Below, in pieces: positions 26,477 through 36,700 of a stretch of DNA of 64,000 nucleotides (position 1 is the first letter of the stretch; each line of letters begins with the position of its first letter). The notes beneath the pieces were generated by a model. The model ran no database searches and was not told the DNA's origin. It saw only the letters and a list, made by a program, of their open reading frames with translations. Source of the stretch: Pseudomonadota bacterium (GTDB lineage: Bacteria; Desulfobacterota; Desulfobacteria; Desulfobacterales; Desulfobacteraceae); the NCBI GenBank assembly GCA_018821535.1, contig JAHJLV010000041.1:124001-188000 (forward strand). The letters are read 5' to 3'. The position numbers were made by a program, and so were the translations under genes.

Positions 26477-26496
26477 CTTAAATCAGGAGTTTATAG

Positions 26497-27873
26497 ATGA
26501 CAAGTAACCAACAACGCGCCGCCCTGCAGCGCCAGATCTGGCAGATTGCCAATGATGTAAGGGGCGCAGTGGATGGCTGGGATTTTAAGCAATATGTACT
26601 CGGCACCCTGTTTTACCGCTTTATCAGTGAAAACTTTGCAAGCTACATCGAAGCCGACGATGACAGTATCACCTATGCCGAGCTTTCAGATGACATTATC
26701 ACCCCGGGCATCAAGGATGATGCTGTTAAAACCAAGGGCTACTTCATCTACCCCAGCCAGCTGTTCGCCAATGTTTCCAAAGGCGCCAACACCAATGAGA
26801 GCTTGAACACCGATCTGGCTGCCATATTTGCAGCCATTGAAAGCTCCGCCAATGGCTACCCGTCCGAGCGTGACATCAAAGGCCTGTTTGCCGATTTTGA
26901 CACCACCAGCAACCGCCTCGGCAACACCGTTATTGACAAGAACACCCGTCTGGCCGCTGTTCTCAAGGGCGTGGCCGGGCTGAACTTTGGGGATTTCCAA
27001 GGCAACCATATTGACCTGTTTGGCGATGCCTACGAGTTTCTCATCTCAAATTACGCTGCCAACGCCGGTAAGTCCGGGGGTGAGTTCTTTACTCCCCAGC
27101 ATGTATCCAGGCTGATAGCCCAGCTCGCCATGCTGGGGCAGACCAGCATCAATAAAATCTATGACCCGGCATGCGGTTCCGGCTCGCTATTGCTGCAATC
27201 CAAGAAACATTTTGACGCTCATATCATTGAAGAAGGCTTTTTCGGTCAGGAGATCAACCACACCACCTACAACCTGGCGCGGATGAACATGTTTTTGCAC
27301 AATATCAACTACGACAAGTTCAATATCCAGCTGGGCAACACCCTGATCGACCCGCACTTTGGTGATGACAAACCCTTTGATGCCATTGTCTGCTTTCCCG
27401 GTATTTTTTACCGAGGGGGGGCCGAAAAGAAAATCCGCCAGTATCTGGTGGATAACAACTATGTGGAGACCGTCATATCTCTTGCGCCCAACCTTTTTTT
27501 CGGCACCACCATTGCCGTCAACATTCTGGTGCTCTCCAAACACAAAATCGACACCACCACCCAGTTCATCGATGCCAGTGGCCTGTTCAAGAAAGAGACC
27601 AATACCAATGTGCTCACCGACAAGCACATTGAACAGATTATGCAGGCCTTCGACAGCAAAGAGCCGGTGGATCACTTTGCCCAGTCCGTCGATAACGACA
27701 AGATAGCTGCCAACGACTACAATCTTTCCGTCAGCAGCTATGTGGAAGCTAAAGACAACCGCGAGGTGATTGATATTGCAAAGCTCAATGCCGAACTGAA
27801 AACCACCGTTGCCAGGATCGATGAGCTTAGAAAAGATATTGACAATATTGTGGCGGAAATCGAGGGAGCATAG
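26497..27873 (+). pseudogene. hsdM: Type I restriction-modification methylase HsdM with in-frame loss of the catalytic NPPY region
   Basis: The 458-codon open frame has a normal N-terminal helical domain and the SAM-binding motif [12 protein letters not shown] (about residue 223). In relatives, PFDAIV is followed by SNPPY and about 60 residues later by [16 protein letters not shown]. Here PFDAIV runs directly into [12 protein letters not shown] (junction near 27382-27390), so catalytic motif IV is missing while the frame is kept; relatives of this type are about 518 residues. The duplicated AIV at both borders suggests deletion between short direct repeats. Neither hsdS nor hsdR is present. 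The product should be unable to methylate DNA, although it may still be made. Confidence 0.8.
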
Positions 27874-27876
27874 AAA

Positions 27877-28710
27877 ATGGTAAAAAATAAAAAGATTCAG
27901 GTTCAAGGCACTGAAATCTCCGTGTTTGCTACTAAAGAACAGGACTACATATCATTGACCGACATTGCAAAATCCAAGGAAGGAGATGGACGAGCAGCAG
28001 ATATAATAAAAAACTGGATTCGAAATAGAGGAACTATTGAGTTTATTGGTACCTGGGAGCTCTTACACAACCCGAACTTTAAAGTGGTCGAATTCGACCA
28101 CTTTAGAATGAATGCCGGTCTAACATCTTTTGTTTTAAGTCCTGGAAGATGGGTTGAAAAAACCGATGCAATCGGAATTTTTGTCAAAGGTGGCAGATAT
28201 GGAGGCACCTATGCCCACAAAGATATCGCATTTGAATTTTGTTCAGCTATCAGCCCTGTATTTAAACTCTATCTCATCAAAGAATTTCAGCGTCTTAAAG
28301 AAGATGAGCAAAAGCAACTCGGTTGGGATATCCGCCGCAATCTGACCAAAATCAACTACCGCATCCATACCGAGGCTATCAAAGAAAACCTGATTCCACC
28401 CGAACTGACCAAACAGCAGGTGAATCTTCTATACGCTTCTGAAGCCGATCTGCTGAATATGGCGCTTTTTGGAAAAACAGCCAAGCAGTGGCGGGATGAG
28501 AACCCGGATAAAACGGGCAATATCCGCGACTATGCCAATGTTTCGCAGCTCGTTTGCTTAGCCAATCTCGAAACCCTCAATGCCCACTTAATCCAGCAGG
28601 ACTTACCCCAGGGAGAACGATTGAAACTGCTGAACCAGACCGCCATCCAGCAAATGCGACTGCTGACTGAAGATAACCGTATTAAAAAGCTGGAGGAGAA
28701 AGATAGATGA
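27877..28710 (+). CDS. KilA-N domain protein
   Basis: A 277-residue protein with a KilA-N DNA-binding domain (about residues 8-110): DYISLTDIAKSK, IIKNWIRNRGTIEFIGTWE, then GGRYGGTYAHKDIAFEFCSAI. The C-terminal half is helical with a coiled-coil tendency. KilA-N genes are common passengers in phages and type I restriction-modification operons. It lies 3 bases after hsdM, and its stop overlaps the start of the broken fic gene (ATGA). It appears intact. Confidence 0.82.
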   Translation: MVKNKKIQVQGTEISVFATKEQDYISLTDIAKSKEGDGRAADIIKNWIRNRGTIEFIGTWELLHNPNFKVVEFDHFRMNAGLTSFVLSPGRWVEKTDAIGIFVKGGRYGGTYAHKDIAFEFCSAISPVFKLYLIKEFQRLKEDEQKQLGWDIRRNLTKINYRIHTEAIKENLIPPELTKQQVNLLYASEADLLNMALFGKTAKQWRDENPDKTGNIRDYANVSQLVCLANLETLNAHLIQQDLPQGERLKLLNQTAIQQMRLLTEDNRIKKLEEKDR

Positions 28711-29061
28711 ACCTGGAAAACAAACCGGGCATCACCGATCAGGTTGAACTGGCCAGGGTCGAAGAAAAAATTAGCAAACAAAAAGCCCGCCAGCTTTTTG
28801 ATACGGGCGACATTGATCGGATAAACGTCGGCACCTTTGAAGGGCTGGCCTTCATTCATGCCTATCTGTGACTGGAACAAGGTCGATAAAGAGGAATACC
28901 TGTCCGCCATGGAGCGCAGCCCGGTGAAAGATGTGGAAATCAAGGTGCTGCTGAAAAGTGCGTTGACCCATAGGGTCGATGACCGGACCCTGTTCATGAA
29001 AGGCATCGATGTCAGTTATTTCTATGAAGGCTATAGTGAATTTAAAACCGAGGAGCTGTAG
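28707..29061 (+). pseudogene. Fic-family gene with internal deletion and frameshift
   Basis: The first frame begins MNLENKPGITDQVELARVEE and runs to FEGLAFIHAYL before a TGA at 28869, as in short bacterial Fic proteins. The homologous C-terminus continues in another frame from about 28866 (DWNKVDKEEYLSAMERSPVKD, to SEFKTEEL and the stop at 29061). The whole middle, including the catalytic HPFxxGNGR loop that transfers AMP, is missing. One deletion with a change of frame explains both fragments. It overlaps the KilA-N stop and is followed directly by the BRO gene. Confidence 0.82.
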
Positions 29062-29062
29062 C

Positions 29063-29623
29063 ATGAGTAAAAAAGAGACTATAAAAGTTTTTGAAGATCG
29101 CAAGGTTCGTACGTTATGGGATGATGAAAAGGAAGACTGGTATTTTTCCATTGTTGATGTGGTGGCTGTTTTGACAGAAAGCCCGAATCCCCGCAAATAC
29201 TGGAGTGTACTGAAAGGTCGTCTGAAGAAAGAGGGCAGTGAGTTGACTACAAATTGTAGTCAACTGAAAATGACCGCCTCTGATGGGAAGAAATATAAAA
29301 CCGATTGCGCCGATACCGAGCAGCTTTTCCGCCTGATCCAATCCATTCCGTCACCCAAGGCGGAGCCGTTCAAGCTGTGGATGGCACAGGTCGCAAGCGA
29401 ACGTATCGACCAGATTCAGGACCCGGAACTCTCGATTGAACAGGCGATGAAAGACTACAAACGCCTGGGCTATTCGGACAACTGGATCAACCAGAGATTA
29501 AAGTCCATTGAAATCCGCAAGGAACTCACGGACGAATGGAAAAAGCACGGTCTGGAGGAAGGGGTACAGTTTGCCGCACTCACTGACATTATCTATCAAA
29601 CCTGGGCGGAAGGACAGCCATGA
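29063..29623 (+). CDS. BRO-N/phage antirepressor-like protein, C-terminally truncated
   Basis: A 186-residue protein beginning VFEDRKVRTLWDDEKEDWYFSI and VDVVAVLTESPNPRKYWSVLKG, a BRO-N type DNA-binding domain, followed by EQLFRLIQSIPSPKAEPFKLWM and a helical region. Relatives continue for about 90 residues after ALTDIIYQTW; here the frame ends EGQP after that point. The truncation and the overlap of its stop with a new ATG (29620) suggest fusion to the start of a lost gene. The ATG at 29063 is chosen over upstream in-frame codons lying inside the fic remnant. Confidence 0.7.
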   Translation: MSKKETIKVFEDRKVRTLWDDEKEDWYFSIVDVVAVLTESPNPRKYWSVLKGRLKKEGSELTTNCSQLKMTASDGKKYKTDCADTEQLFRLIQSIPSPKAEPFKLWMAQVASERIDQIQDPELSIEQAMKDYKRLGYSDNWINQRLKSIEIRKELTDEWKKHGLEEGVQFAALTDIIYQTWAEGQP

Positions 29624-29640
29624 GTGATATTGTGAGAATG

Positions 29641-29680
29641 GAACCACAGATGAACACGGATGGACACGGATTGAATTCCG
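29641..29680 (-). repeat. Short dispersed-type repeat around ACCACAGATGAACACGGATG
   Basis: This segment, ACCACAGATGAACACGGATGGACACGG and onward, reads RVHPCSSVV on the minus strand, a spurious peptide that I recall from intergenic repeats in many bacterial genomes. It follows the truncated BRO gene and lies inside a short frame (29620-29734) that I do not regard as a real gene. Only one copy is in the window. Confidence 0.45.
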
Positions 29681-29767
29681 AAATATCTGCCAAAAAAGCA
29701 GAGTGTATTCCAAAAAATAGCTGCTTTTGTTGAGAAGTTTAAGGGTGTGGGGGGCACGGTTTAATAC

Positions 29768-31132
29768 ATGATGAAACAGGACAAGGATCGCAAACAAAAA
29801 CTGATCGCACTTGGTGCGGATGCTCTGGCAGATGCTTTATTGAATTTTGCCGTTCATTTTGATGAGGCAGATGACCTGATTGAACAGCTGATTGCCACCC
29901 CAAAGGAAAATGTCCAGCGGTTTAAGAAAAAGCTTTCCGGCCTGAAAAGTTCAAGGCGATTTATTGATTGGCGTGGAGCTGCCGGTTTTGCCCGGGAACT
30001 GGAAATGCTGCTGCAGGATTTAAAATCTGGTGTGGATGATCCGCTCACCGGGGTTGAACTGGTTGCCGCATTTTACGAGGCCGACAGCACCATTTTTGAG
30101 ATGTGTGATGACTCCAGCGGGAATATTGGCGGTGTGTTCCGCTATGATGCTAAAAAAATGTTTGTAGACTATGCTAAACGCTGTAAAGACAAACAAAAAA
30201 TTGCAGACATCATTCTCAAGGTGAACCAAAAGGACAATTATGGCATCCGGGACACCTTGATTAATTGTGCCGGAGAGTGTCTGCCAGAGTCTGTTATCCG
30301 CAACATGATTGCCGGGCTTCAAAAATGGGCAGACAAAGAAAAGGATGAATATAACAAACGTCATCATTTTCGATCCATTGAATCACTGGCCCGCCAGATC
30401 AAGGATGCCAAGCTGTTTGAAAAGACCCGCATCGCGTCATGGGGAAAGCTGCCCACAGCAGCGCTGATTGATATTGCCCGGGTTTACCTGGAAAGCGGTG
30501 ATGTTGAAACAGCCCATTCCTGGTTGAAGAAAATTCCTGAGGGTGAAACTTACCAGGCATACGAGCGGGATAAGCTGCTTGAGGAGGTCTACCATAAGCA
30601 GGGTGATTCTGAAAAACTGACAGAACTGCTGTTTCAGAAATTCAGATCCTGTCATTCCACAGGCACCCTGCAGGCCCTTCTGGATGTGATCGGTCATGAC
30701 AAACGGGATGAAGTTGTTGCCGATGGGGTTAAGGTGATTCTGAAAGCCGACAGACTCCGGGAGTCGGATGCGGAATTCCTGATTTCAGTCAAAAGGATAG
30801 ATGAAGCAGAAGAATATCTCCTCAAACGTGCCGACCAGCTTGATGGGAACCATTACGGCAGCCTGCTTTCTCTGGCGGAAGCGATGGAGGCAGAAAAACG
30901 CCACCTTGTCACCAGCCTGTTGTACCGCAGTTTACTTGTCTCCATTCTGGAACGTGGGTACACCAAGGCCTATCCCTATGGTATTCGGTATTTGAAGAAG
31001 CTGGACAAACTTGCAACAAAAGTTGCCGACTGGAAAGAATTTCATCATCACGAAGCATTCAAAGCGCAGATCATTGATGCACATGGTCGCAAACGAAGCT
31101 TCTGGTCAAAATATGAGGGGCACAAGTCATGA
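29768..31132 (+). CDS. DUF6880-like repeat protein of unknown function
   Basis: A 454-residue, probably soluble helical protein with SEL1/TPR-like helical pairs in the middle (for example ALIDIARVYLESGDVETAHSWLKK, then ADRLRESDAEFLISVKRIDEAEEYL) and a C-terminus ending HGRKRSFWSKYEGHKS. The overall pattern reminds me of the DUF6880 family; I cannot confirm this. No catalytic motif is seen. It overlaps rhuM by 4 bases, which suggests a coupled pair that survived the decay of the island. Confidence 0.55.
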   Translation: MMKQDKDRKQKLIALGADALADALLNFAVHFDEADDLIEQLIATPKENVQRFKKKLSGLKSSRRFIDWRGAAGFARELEMLLQDLKSGVDDPLTGVELVAAFYEADSTIFEMCDDSSGNIGGVFRYDAKKMFVDYAKRCKDKQKIADIILKVNQKDNYGIRDTLINCAGECLPESVIRNMIAGLQKWADKEKDEYNKRHHFRSIESLARQIKDAKLFEKTRIASWGKLPTAALIDIARVYLESGDVETAHSWLKKIPEGETYQAYERDKLLEEVYHKQGDSEKLTELLFQKFRSCHSTGTLQALLDVIGHDKRDEVVADGVKVILKADRLRESDAEFLISVKRIDEAEEYLLKRADQLDGNHYGSLLSLAEAMEAEKRHLVTSLLYRSLLVSILERGYTKAYPYGIRYLKKLDKLATKVADWKEFHHHEAFKAQIIDAHGRKRSFWSKYEGHKS

Positions 31133-32205
31133 AAAAAGACAAAAACAAACAACTTCAAAAAGCCGGGAGAAAAGAAACTGCCCTTATCCGTTCTTCGGCG
31201 GCGGAATACCTGACCTTTGTTGCAGCCGCTGGTAGTTCGGAAACCAGTGTGGAAATGCGCTATGAAGACGAGAATATCTGGTTGACACAGAAAATGATGG
31301 CGACGCTGTATGACGTTACGGTTCCAGCTGTTAATCAGCACCTGAAGCGCATTTATTCTGATAACGAGCTGACCCGGGAGGCAACTATTAAGAAATACTT
31401 AATAGTTCAAACCGAGGGAAACAGGCAGGTGAAACGTGAGGTGGATCACTACAGTCTGCAGACCATCATCGCTGTCGGCTTCAAGATTGAAAATGAGCGA
31501 GCTGTTCAGTTTCGCAAATGGGCCAACCAGATAGTCAAGGATTACACCATTCAGGGTTGGACCATGGATGTGGAACGGCTTAAAAGTGGCGGGAGTGTGC
31601 TGACGAACGACTTTTTTGAACGGCAATTGGAAAAAATCCGGGAAATTCGGCTTTCCGAACGTAAGTTTTATCAAAAGATTACGGATATTTACGCCACCGC
31701 ACTGGATTATGACCCAACTGCTTCGGCTACCAAGCGTTTCTTCGCGGCTGTCCAGAACAAGATGCATTATGCCATCCATGGCAACACAGCGGCTGAAGTC
31801 ATTGTGGATCGAGCGGGTCACAAAAAAGAAAACATGGGGCTTACCAGTTGGGAGGGAGCTCCAAACGGAAAAATTCATAAATATGATGTGAGTATCGCCA
31901 AAAATTATCTCTCGGAATTCGAGCTTGGGCAAATGCAGCGGATTGTATCAGCCTATCTGGATATGGCGGAAATGCAGGCCATGCGTAAAATTCCCATGAC
32001 CATGGCAGACTGGGAAGAACGTTTGAGCGGGTTCCTGAAACTCTGGGATAGAGAAATATTGCAGGATGCCGGAAAGGTGACCGCAGAGTTGGCAAGAACC
32101 TATGCTGAAAGCGAATTTGAAAAATATCGAATCATTCAGGACAGATTGTTTGAAAGTGACTTTGATCGGCTGCTAAAACAGATTGAAAACAAAGATGATG
32201 ACTAA
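31129..32205 (+). CDS. rhuM: RhuM-family protein
   Basis: A 358-residue member of the virulence-protein RhuM family. VEMRYEDENIWLTQKMMATLYDV with VPAVNQHLKRIYSD is the DNA-binding-like N-terminus. VDHYSLQTIIAVGFKI and AVQFRKWANQIVKDYTIQGW follow, with a C-terminal helical part including MTMADWEERLSGFLKLWDR. These are common passengers of type I restriction-modification islands; the biochemical role is not known. The length looks complete. It is the last gene of the island. Confidence 0.87.
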   Translation: MKKDKNKQLQKAGRKETALIRSSAAEYLTFVAAAGSSETSVEMRYEDENIWLTQKMMATLYDVTVPAVNQHLKRIYSDNELTREATIKKYLIVQTEGNRQVKREVDHYSLQTIIAVGFKIENERAVQFRKWANQIVKDYTIQGWTMDVERLKSGGSVLTNDFFERQLEKIREIRLSERKFYQKITDIYATALDYDPTASATKRFFAAVQNKMHYAIHGNTAAEVIVDRAGHKKENMGLTSWEGAPNGKIHKYDVSIAKNYLSEFELGQMQRIVSAYLDMAEMQAMRKIPMTMADWEERLSGFLKLWDREILQDAGKVTAELARTYAESEFEKYRIIQDRLFESDFDRLLKQIENKDDD

Positions 32206-32327
32206 ATTTGGTTTTTCATGAAGCATTTCGACAGGTTTTTATGTATTGACACATATTTTCGAGATTGATATAAAAATATTTTTGTATTGATAATGATATT
32301 TACTATGAGATTGATGGTTTGGTTCAT

Positions 32328-32702
32328 ATGGCGCAAAAACAGACAAGAGGGCAGATTGAGTCTGAAATAAGCAAAGCGTTGATTGCTTTTGAAAAAGAGC
32401 ATATGGGCCGCGGACCGCTGGATGTTAAAACCTATATCATCAAGGATATCGTGGTCATCCGCCTGATTGGGGTATTGACGCCTGCGGAACGTCATCTGGC
32501 CAAAGATGATGAAGGGATTCAGCTTGTTAAACAGGTTCGTGCAAAGCTTCTGGAAAATTCCCATATGTTATTGGCCCAGACCATTCAGGACATTACCGGG
32601 CTGGAAATTGCAAGCTTTCATACAGACATCAGTACAAAGACAGGAGAACGGTTTATCGTAATAACATTTAAGCAGGATTTGGAAAAAACATTTAAACTTT
32701 AG
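32328..32702 (+). CDS. DUF2294 (MpsC-like) protein
   Basis: A 124-residue protein matching the DUF2294 pattern: QIESEISKALIAFEKEHMGRGP, then YIIKDIVVIRLIGVLTPAERHLA and ISTKTGERFIVITF. Similar domains occur in the MpsC component linked to membrane potential, but the molecular role is unclear. I chose the ATG at 32328 over a TTG three codons upstream. It is monocistronic, with a strong terminator further downstream. Confidence 0.75.
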   Translation: MAQKQTRGQIESEISKALIAFEKEHMGRGPLDVKTYIIKDIVVIRLIGVLTPAERHLAKDDEGIQLVKQVRAKLLENSHMLLAQTIQDITGLEIASFHTDISTKTGERFIVITFKQDLEKTFKL

Positions 32703-32784
32703 AGCAAGACAGTTAAAACTATATTTTTGGTGGACAGGGTCGATGATCTCATAAATTAATTTTATGCGGATTTGCGACAGGGTA

Positions 32785-32832
32785 GGCCAATACAGGCGTC
32801 GGAAACGGCACCGGGTATTGGCCTTTTTTTTT
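32785..32832 (+). terminator. Strong hairpin with U-run upstream of birA
   Basis: A perfect 9-bp stem (GGCCAATAC / GTATTGGCC) encloses a second near-complete stem (GCGTCG-GAAA-CGGCAC, one mismatch) with a GAAA tetraloop, and is followed by nine Ts. It lies 82 bases after the DUF2294 gene and 24 bases before the birA ATG, so it could be a terminator or a birA attenuator. Confidence 0.8.
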
Positions 32833-32855
32833 GGGGGGTAAAGGTCAGACATGAT

Positions 32856-33770
32856 ATGAAACAATTAAGCGGAACCCTTATATGGGAAAGCGGGCTGAAA
32901 GATAAAGCACAGGCAATAGATCTGCATACCCTGCAAAACGTATCTGCTTCCTGGAGGCATGATATCAAGGATGCGGCTTTATGGCGGTCCATATTGCTTC
33001 CTATCGGGGGCCGGGAAAACAAATTCCGGGTTTTTTCAGAAGATTGCCCGGCAAGTCTTATTATTATCAGCGGCCCCTGCGCTTCTTCAATGGATCTTGC
33101 ATGGCATTTTATTCAAAATGAGCAGATGCCGGCCTGGGGTTCGGTATTGGCTTTGCGTCAGTGGGCCGGACGAGGGCAGTTGGGGAGGCAATGGGTGTCA
33201 CCGGTTGATAATATTTATGCCGCCTGCAGGCTGCCCAGAATTTCTTCCTGCTGGATCGACCTGTTGCCTTTAATTGTGGGCTTTGCTCTGCAAAGATCAT
33301 TTTCTCAATTGGGCATTGACATGCAGTTGAAATGGCCCAACGACCTGATTATCAAAAACACAAAAGTGGGTGGAGTTTTAATGGAAAATAAAGGCAATGC
33401 AATCGTTGCAGGCATCGGACTTAATCTGTCATCAAGCCCGGATCAGAACAGGCTGCGAAAGGAAAAAGCCATTGGGGCAGCATCCCTTTCGGACTTCGGG
33501 TACCATTTTACGCCCCTTTCACTATGGCGCAATCTGATCAGAGAGGTCCGCAACCATTTTGACAATATCACCCGGACGGATGATCCCTCACAGTTTATAA
33601 AAGAAGTTCAACCCTGTCTGGCTTTTGCGGGCAGGCAGGTGACTGTTTTTGACCATGACGGCAGTTATCATGCAACCCTGGTGGGCCTGTCAGAAAACGG
33701 CGGCTTGGAATTGATTACTGGAACACAGACAAAAACCATACAATCTGGAAGTATTCTTCCATTGGATTAA
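32856..33770 (+). CDS. birA: Biotin-[acetyl-CoA-carboxylase] ligase
   Basis: A 304-residue biotin protein ligase. The biotin/ATP-binding loop is RQWAGRGQLGRQWVSP, and KWPNDLIIKNTKVGGVLME is the second conserved block, with AGIGLNLSS after it. A C-terminal SH3-like domain ends the protein. There is no N-terminal helix-turn-helix, so it should be a ligase without repressor function; the first ~75 residues are divergent. It lies 18 bases upstream of the pyruvate carboxylase gene, whose biotin domain is its likely substrate. The ATG at 32856 is preferred (AAGG 11 bases upstream). Confidence 0.87.
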   Translation: MKQLSGTLIWESGLKDKAQAIDLHTLQNVSASWRHDIKDAALWRSILLPIGGRENKFRVFSEDCPASLIIISGPCASSMDLAWHFIQNEQMPAWGSVLALRQWAGRGQLGRQWVSPVDNIYAACRLPRISSCWIDLLPLIVGFALQRSFSQLGIDMQLKWPNDLIIKNTKVGGVLMENKGNAIVAGIGLNLSSSPDQNRLRKEKAIGAASLSDFGYHFTPLSLWRNLIREVRNHFDNITRTDDPSQFIKEVQPCLAFAGRQVTVFDHDGSYHATLVGLSENGGLELITGTQTKTIQSGSILPLD

Positions 33771-33788
33771 AATAAAGGAGAAAGAAAA

Positions 33789-36700
33789 TTGGAAATAAAA
33801 ACATTTCAACAGGTAACCGAAGAGATCAAAGGCAAGAGAATCCTGGTTGCCAATCGAGGTATAACAGCAAGACGTATTACACGGTCCATACGTGAAGTGC
33901 TTGGCGCAATACCGGTGATGACGGTGACTGATGTGGATAAAACCGCCCCGTTTACAGCCGGTGCCCAGGAACTGCTTTTGCTGGGTGAAGATCCCCGCGC
34001 CTATCTGGATATTGACCGGATCATCGCATTGGCTAAAACAAGGGATATTGCGGCAATACATCCGGGCTGGGGTTTTGCATCCGAGGATGATAGTTTTCCA
34101 GCCAAATGTAAAAAAGCCGGAATTGTTTTTATCGGTTCTGATTCTGAATCCATGCGACTGCTGGGAAACAAGGTTGCTGTCAGGACGCTGGCAAAAAAGA
34201 TGGATATTCCAGTTGTTCCCGGCTCTGAAGGATCTGTATCCATTGCCGAGGCTCAAGTGATGGCTGAAAAACTGGGGTTTCCCATCATGCTGAAAGCTGA
34301 AGGCGGCGGCGGGGGCAGGGGAATTTATGAAATCTTTGATCCGGAACAGCTGGCAACGGCCTTTGAAAAAGCGTCGGCACTGGCCCATGCCACTTTTGGA
34401 AACCCGCGGATATATGTCGAGAAACTTTTGACATCGGTTCGGCATATTGAAATTCAGGTTGTGGCCGACCGGTACGGCAATGTCTTTGCTTTTGATGAAC
34501 GCGATTGCACGGTTCAGAGAAATCACCAGAAGCTTATTGAGATCACACCGTCCCCCTGGCCGGGGATGACACCTGAACTGAGAAGCCGGTTAAAGGAATA
34601 CGCCAGGAGGCTTGTGCGGGAGGTCGGGTATTCCTCTCTGGCAACTGTGGAATTTCTGGTGGATGCAGATGGGTCCCCGTATCTTATTGAAGTCAATACC
34701 CGCCTGCAGGTTGAGCATGGTATCACCGAGTGCCGATATGGTATTGATTTAGTGGAAGAACAGATTGCCGTGGCTTTTGGCGCTGGTTTGAGATTCAATG
34801 AAAAAGAAACCCTGCCCTTTAATCATGCCATGCAGGTTCGGGTGAACTGTGAAGATCCCCAGAACAGTTTTGCGCCCAATTCCGGTGTTATCAATCGCTA
34901 TATCTCACCGGGCGGGCCCGGCATCCGTCTGGATTCATGCATCTGTGCCGGATATGAGTTTCCGCCGCAATATGATTCAGCAGCGTCTTTGCTGGCAGCT
35001 TATGGGAATTCATGGCAAAAAGTGCTTCGATCAATGGAGCGCGCCCTGAACGAATATGTTATTGGCGGACTTAAGACAACAATTCCTTTTTTACGCCAGA
35101 TCATCAGTGAGGATCAATTCAGGTCCGGCGGGTGCGACACCAAATATATTGCGCAAAATCCCGGATTGATGCGGTATAAAGATAAAGAAACCGAATCATT
35201 GCGACTGTCCCGGCTTGTGGCTGAGATTTCAGCCAGGGGGTACAACCCTTTTGTTGAACTTGGGGAGTATCGGGGGCGCCAAGACAAACGGGTGGGCCGC
35301 TTTGATCCTGTTTTGCCCAAACTTGAGCTGAATGCGGACAATTATCCTTATCCCAGGGGTGATCGCAATGCATTGCTGGATTATGTAAGAGATTCGGGCC
35401 ATGTGCATTTTGCAGACACAACCCCCAGAGATACCACCCAGTCCAACAGCGGCAACCGATTCCGGCTGGCCGAAGATCTGATTATCGGGCCGTATCTGGA
35501 TCAATGCGGTTTTTTCTCCATTGAAAACGGTGGCGGCGCACATTTCCATGTGGCGATGCTTGCCAATATGACCTATCCGTTCAATGAAGCCCGGGCATGG
35601 AACCGGTTTGCCCCGAACACGCCAAAACAGATCCTGGTAAGGTCCACCAATCTACTCGGATACAAGCCGCAGCCGCGCAATCTCATGCAGCTCACCGGAG
35701 AGATGATCTGTGAACACTATGATATTATCCGCTGCTTTGATTTTTTAAATCATATTGAAAACATGCAGCCCTTTGCACAGGTTGTTCTGGATTCACCGGC
35801 CAATGTTTTTGAACCGGCCATTTCTCTTTCCTGGGCAAAAGGGTTTGATATAGCGCATTATCTTGGGGTGCTGGACAAAATAGCGGGTATGATCGCGCGG
35901 ATAAGCGGCCTGAGTGAAAAAAAAGCATCGCGGATTTTCATCCTGGGTTTAAAGGATATGGCCGGAGTATGCCCGCCGAAATTTATCAGCACGCTGGTAA
36001 AAGAAATTCGCAAAAAATATCCTGATCTTGTGATCCATTATCACAGGCACTGTACGGATGGTCTGTTCGTTCCAGCTGTGGGTGCAGCAGCGCTGGCCGG
36101 GGCTAATATCGTTGATACCGCTATCGGGGCGGCGGTCCGCTGGTATGGACAGGGAGAAGTTTTATCTACAGCAGCGTATATTGAGGACGAGTTGGGTTTA
36201 AAAACCAATCTGAACAAGGACATGATCCGCACGCTGGGTTTTGTTTTAAAGCAGATCATGCCTTACTACGACCGCTATACTGCGCCTTATTTCAAGGGGA
36301 TTGATTATGATGTTGTTTCCCATGCCATGCCTGGCGGCGCAACATCCTCTTCCCAGGAAGGTGCTTTGAAACAAGGGTATATTCATCTTCTGCCCTATAT
36401 GCTGCGCTTTCTTGCAGGAACGCGCAAAATTGTGCGTTACCACGATGTCACCCCAGGCTCCCAGATCACCTGGAATACGGCTTTCCTTGCGGTGACTGCT
36501 GCGTTTAAAAGGGGTGGAGAAAAAGAAGTCCGGCATCTTCTCAGCGTTCTGGAAGGGGTTGCCGATACCCCTGAGGAAAAAACAGATGACACCCTTAAAA
36601 AGGAGCGCCTGATTCTATATAAAGAGGCAAACGATGCCTTTCGCCAGCTTTTATCCGGCAGATTCGGCCGTCTTCCTCTGGGGTTCCCGCCGGACTGGGT

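Noticed and set aside
27187..27906. 239-residue minus-strand ORF across hsdM
   Set aside because: It mirrors the HsdM coding sequence and has no motif of its own.
29620..29734. Short ORF starting MSDIVRMEPQ after BRO as a real gene
   Set aside because: It runs through a dispersed-type repeat and ends after 37 codons; the first residues may be the start of a lost gene, but the frame as it stands is not supported.
25384..32205. Integrative element using tmRNA as attachment site
   Set aside because: The island position fits, but no integrase gene or duplicated tmRNA 3' end is visible up to the end of the island, so this is not claimed.
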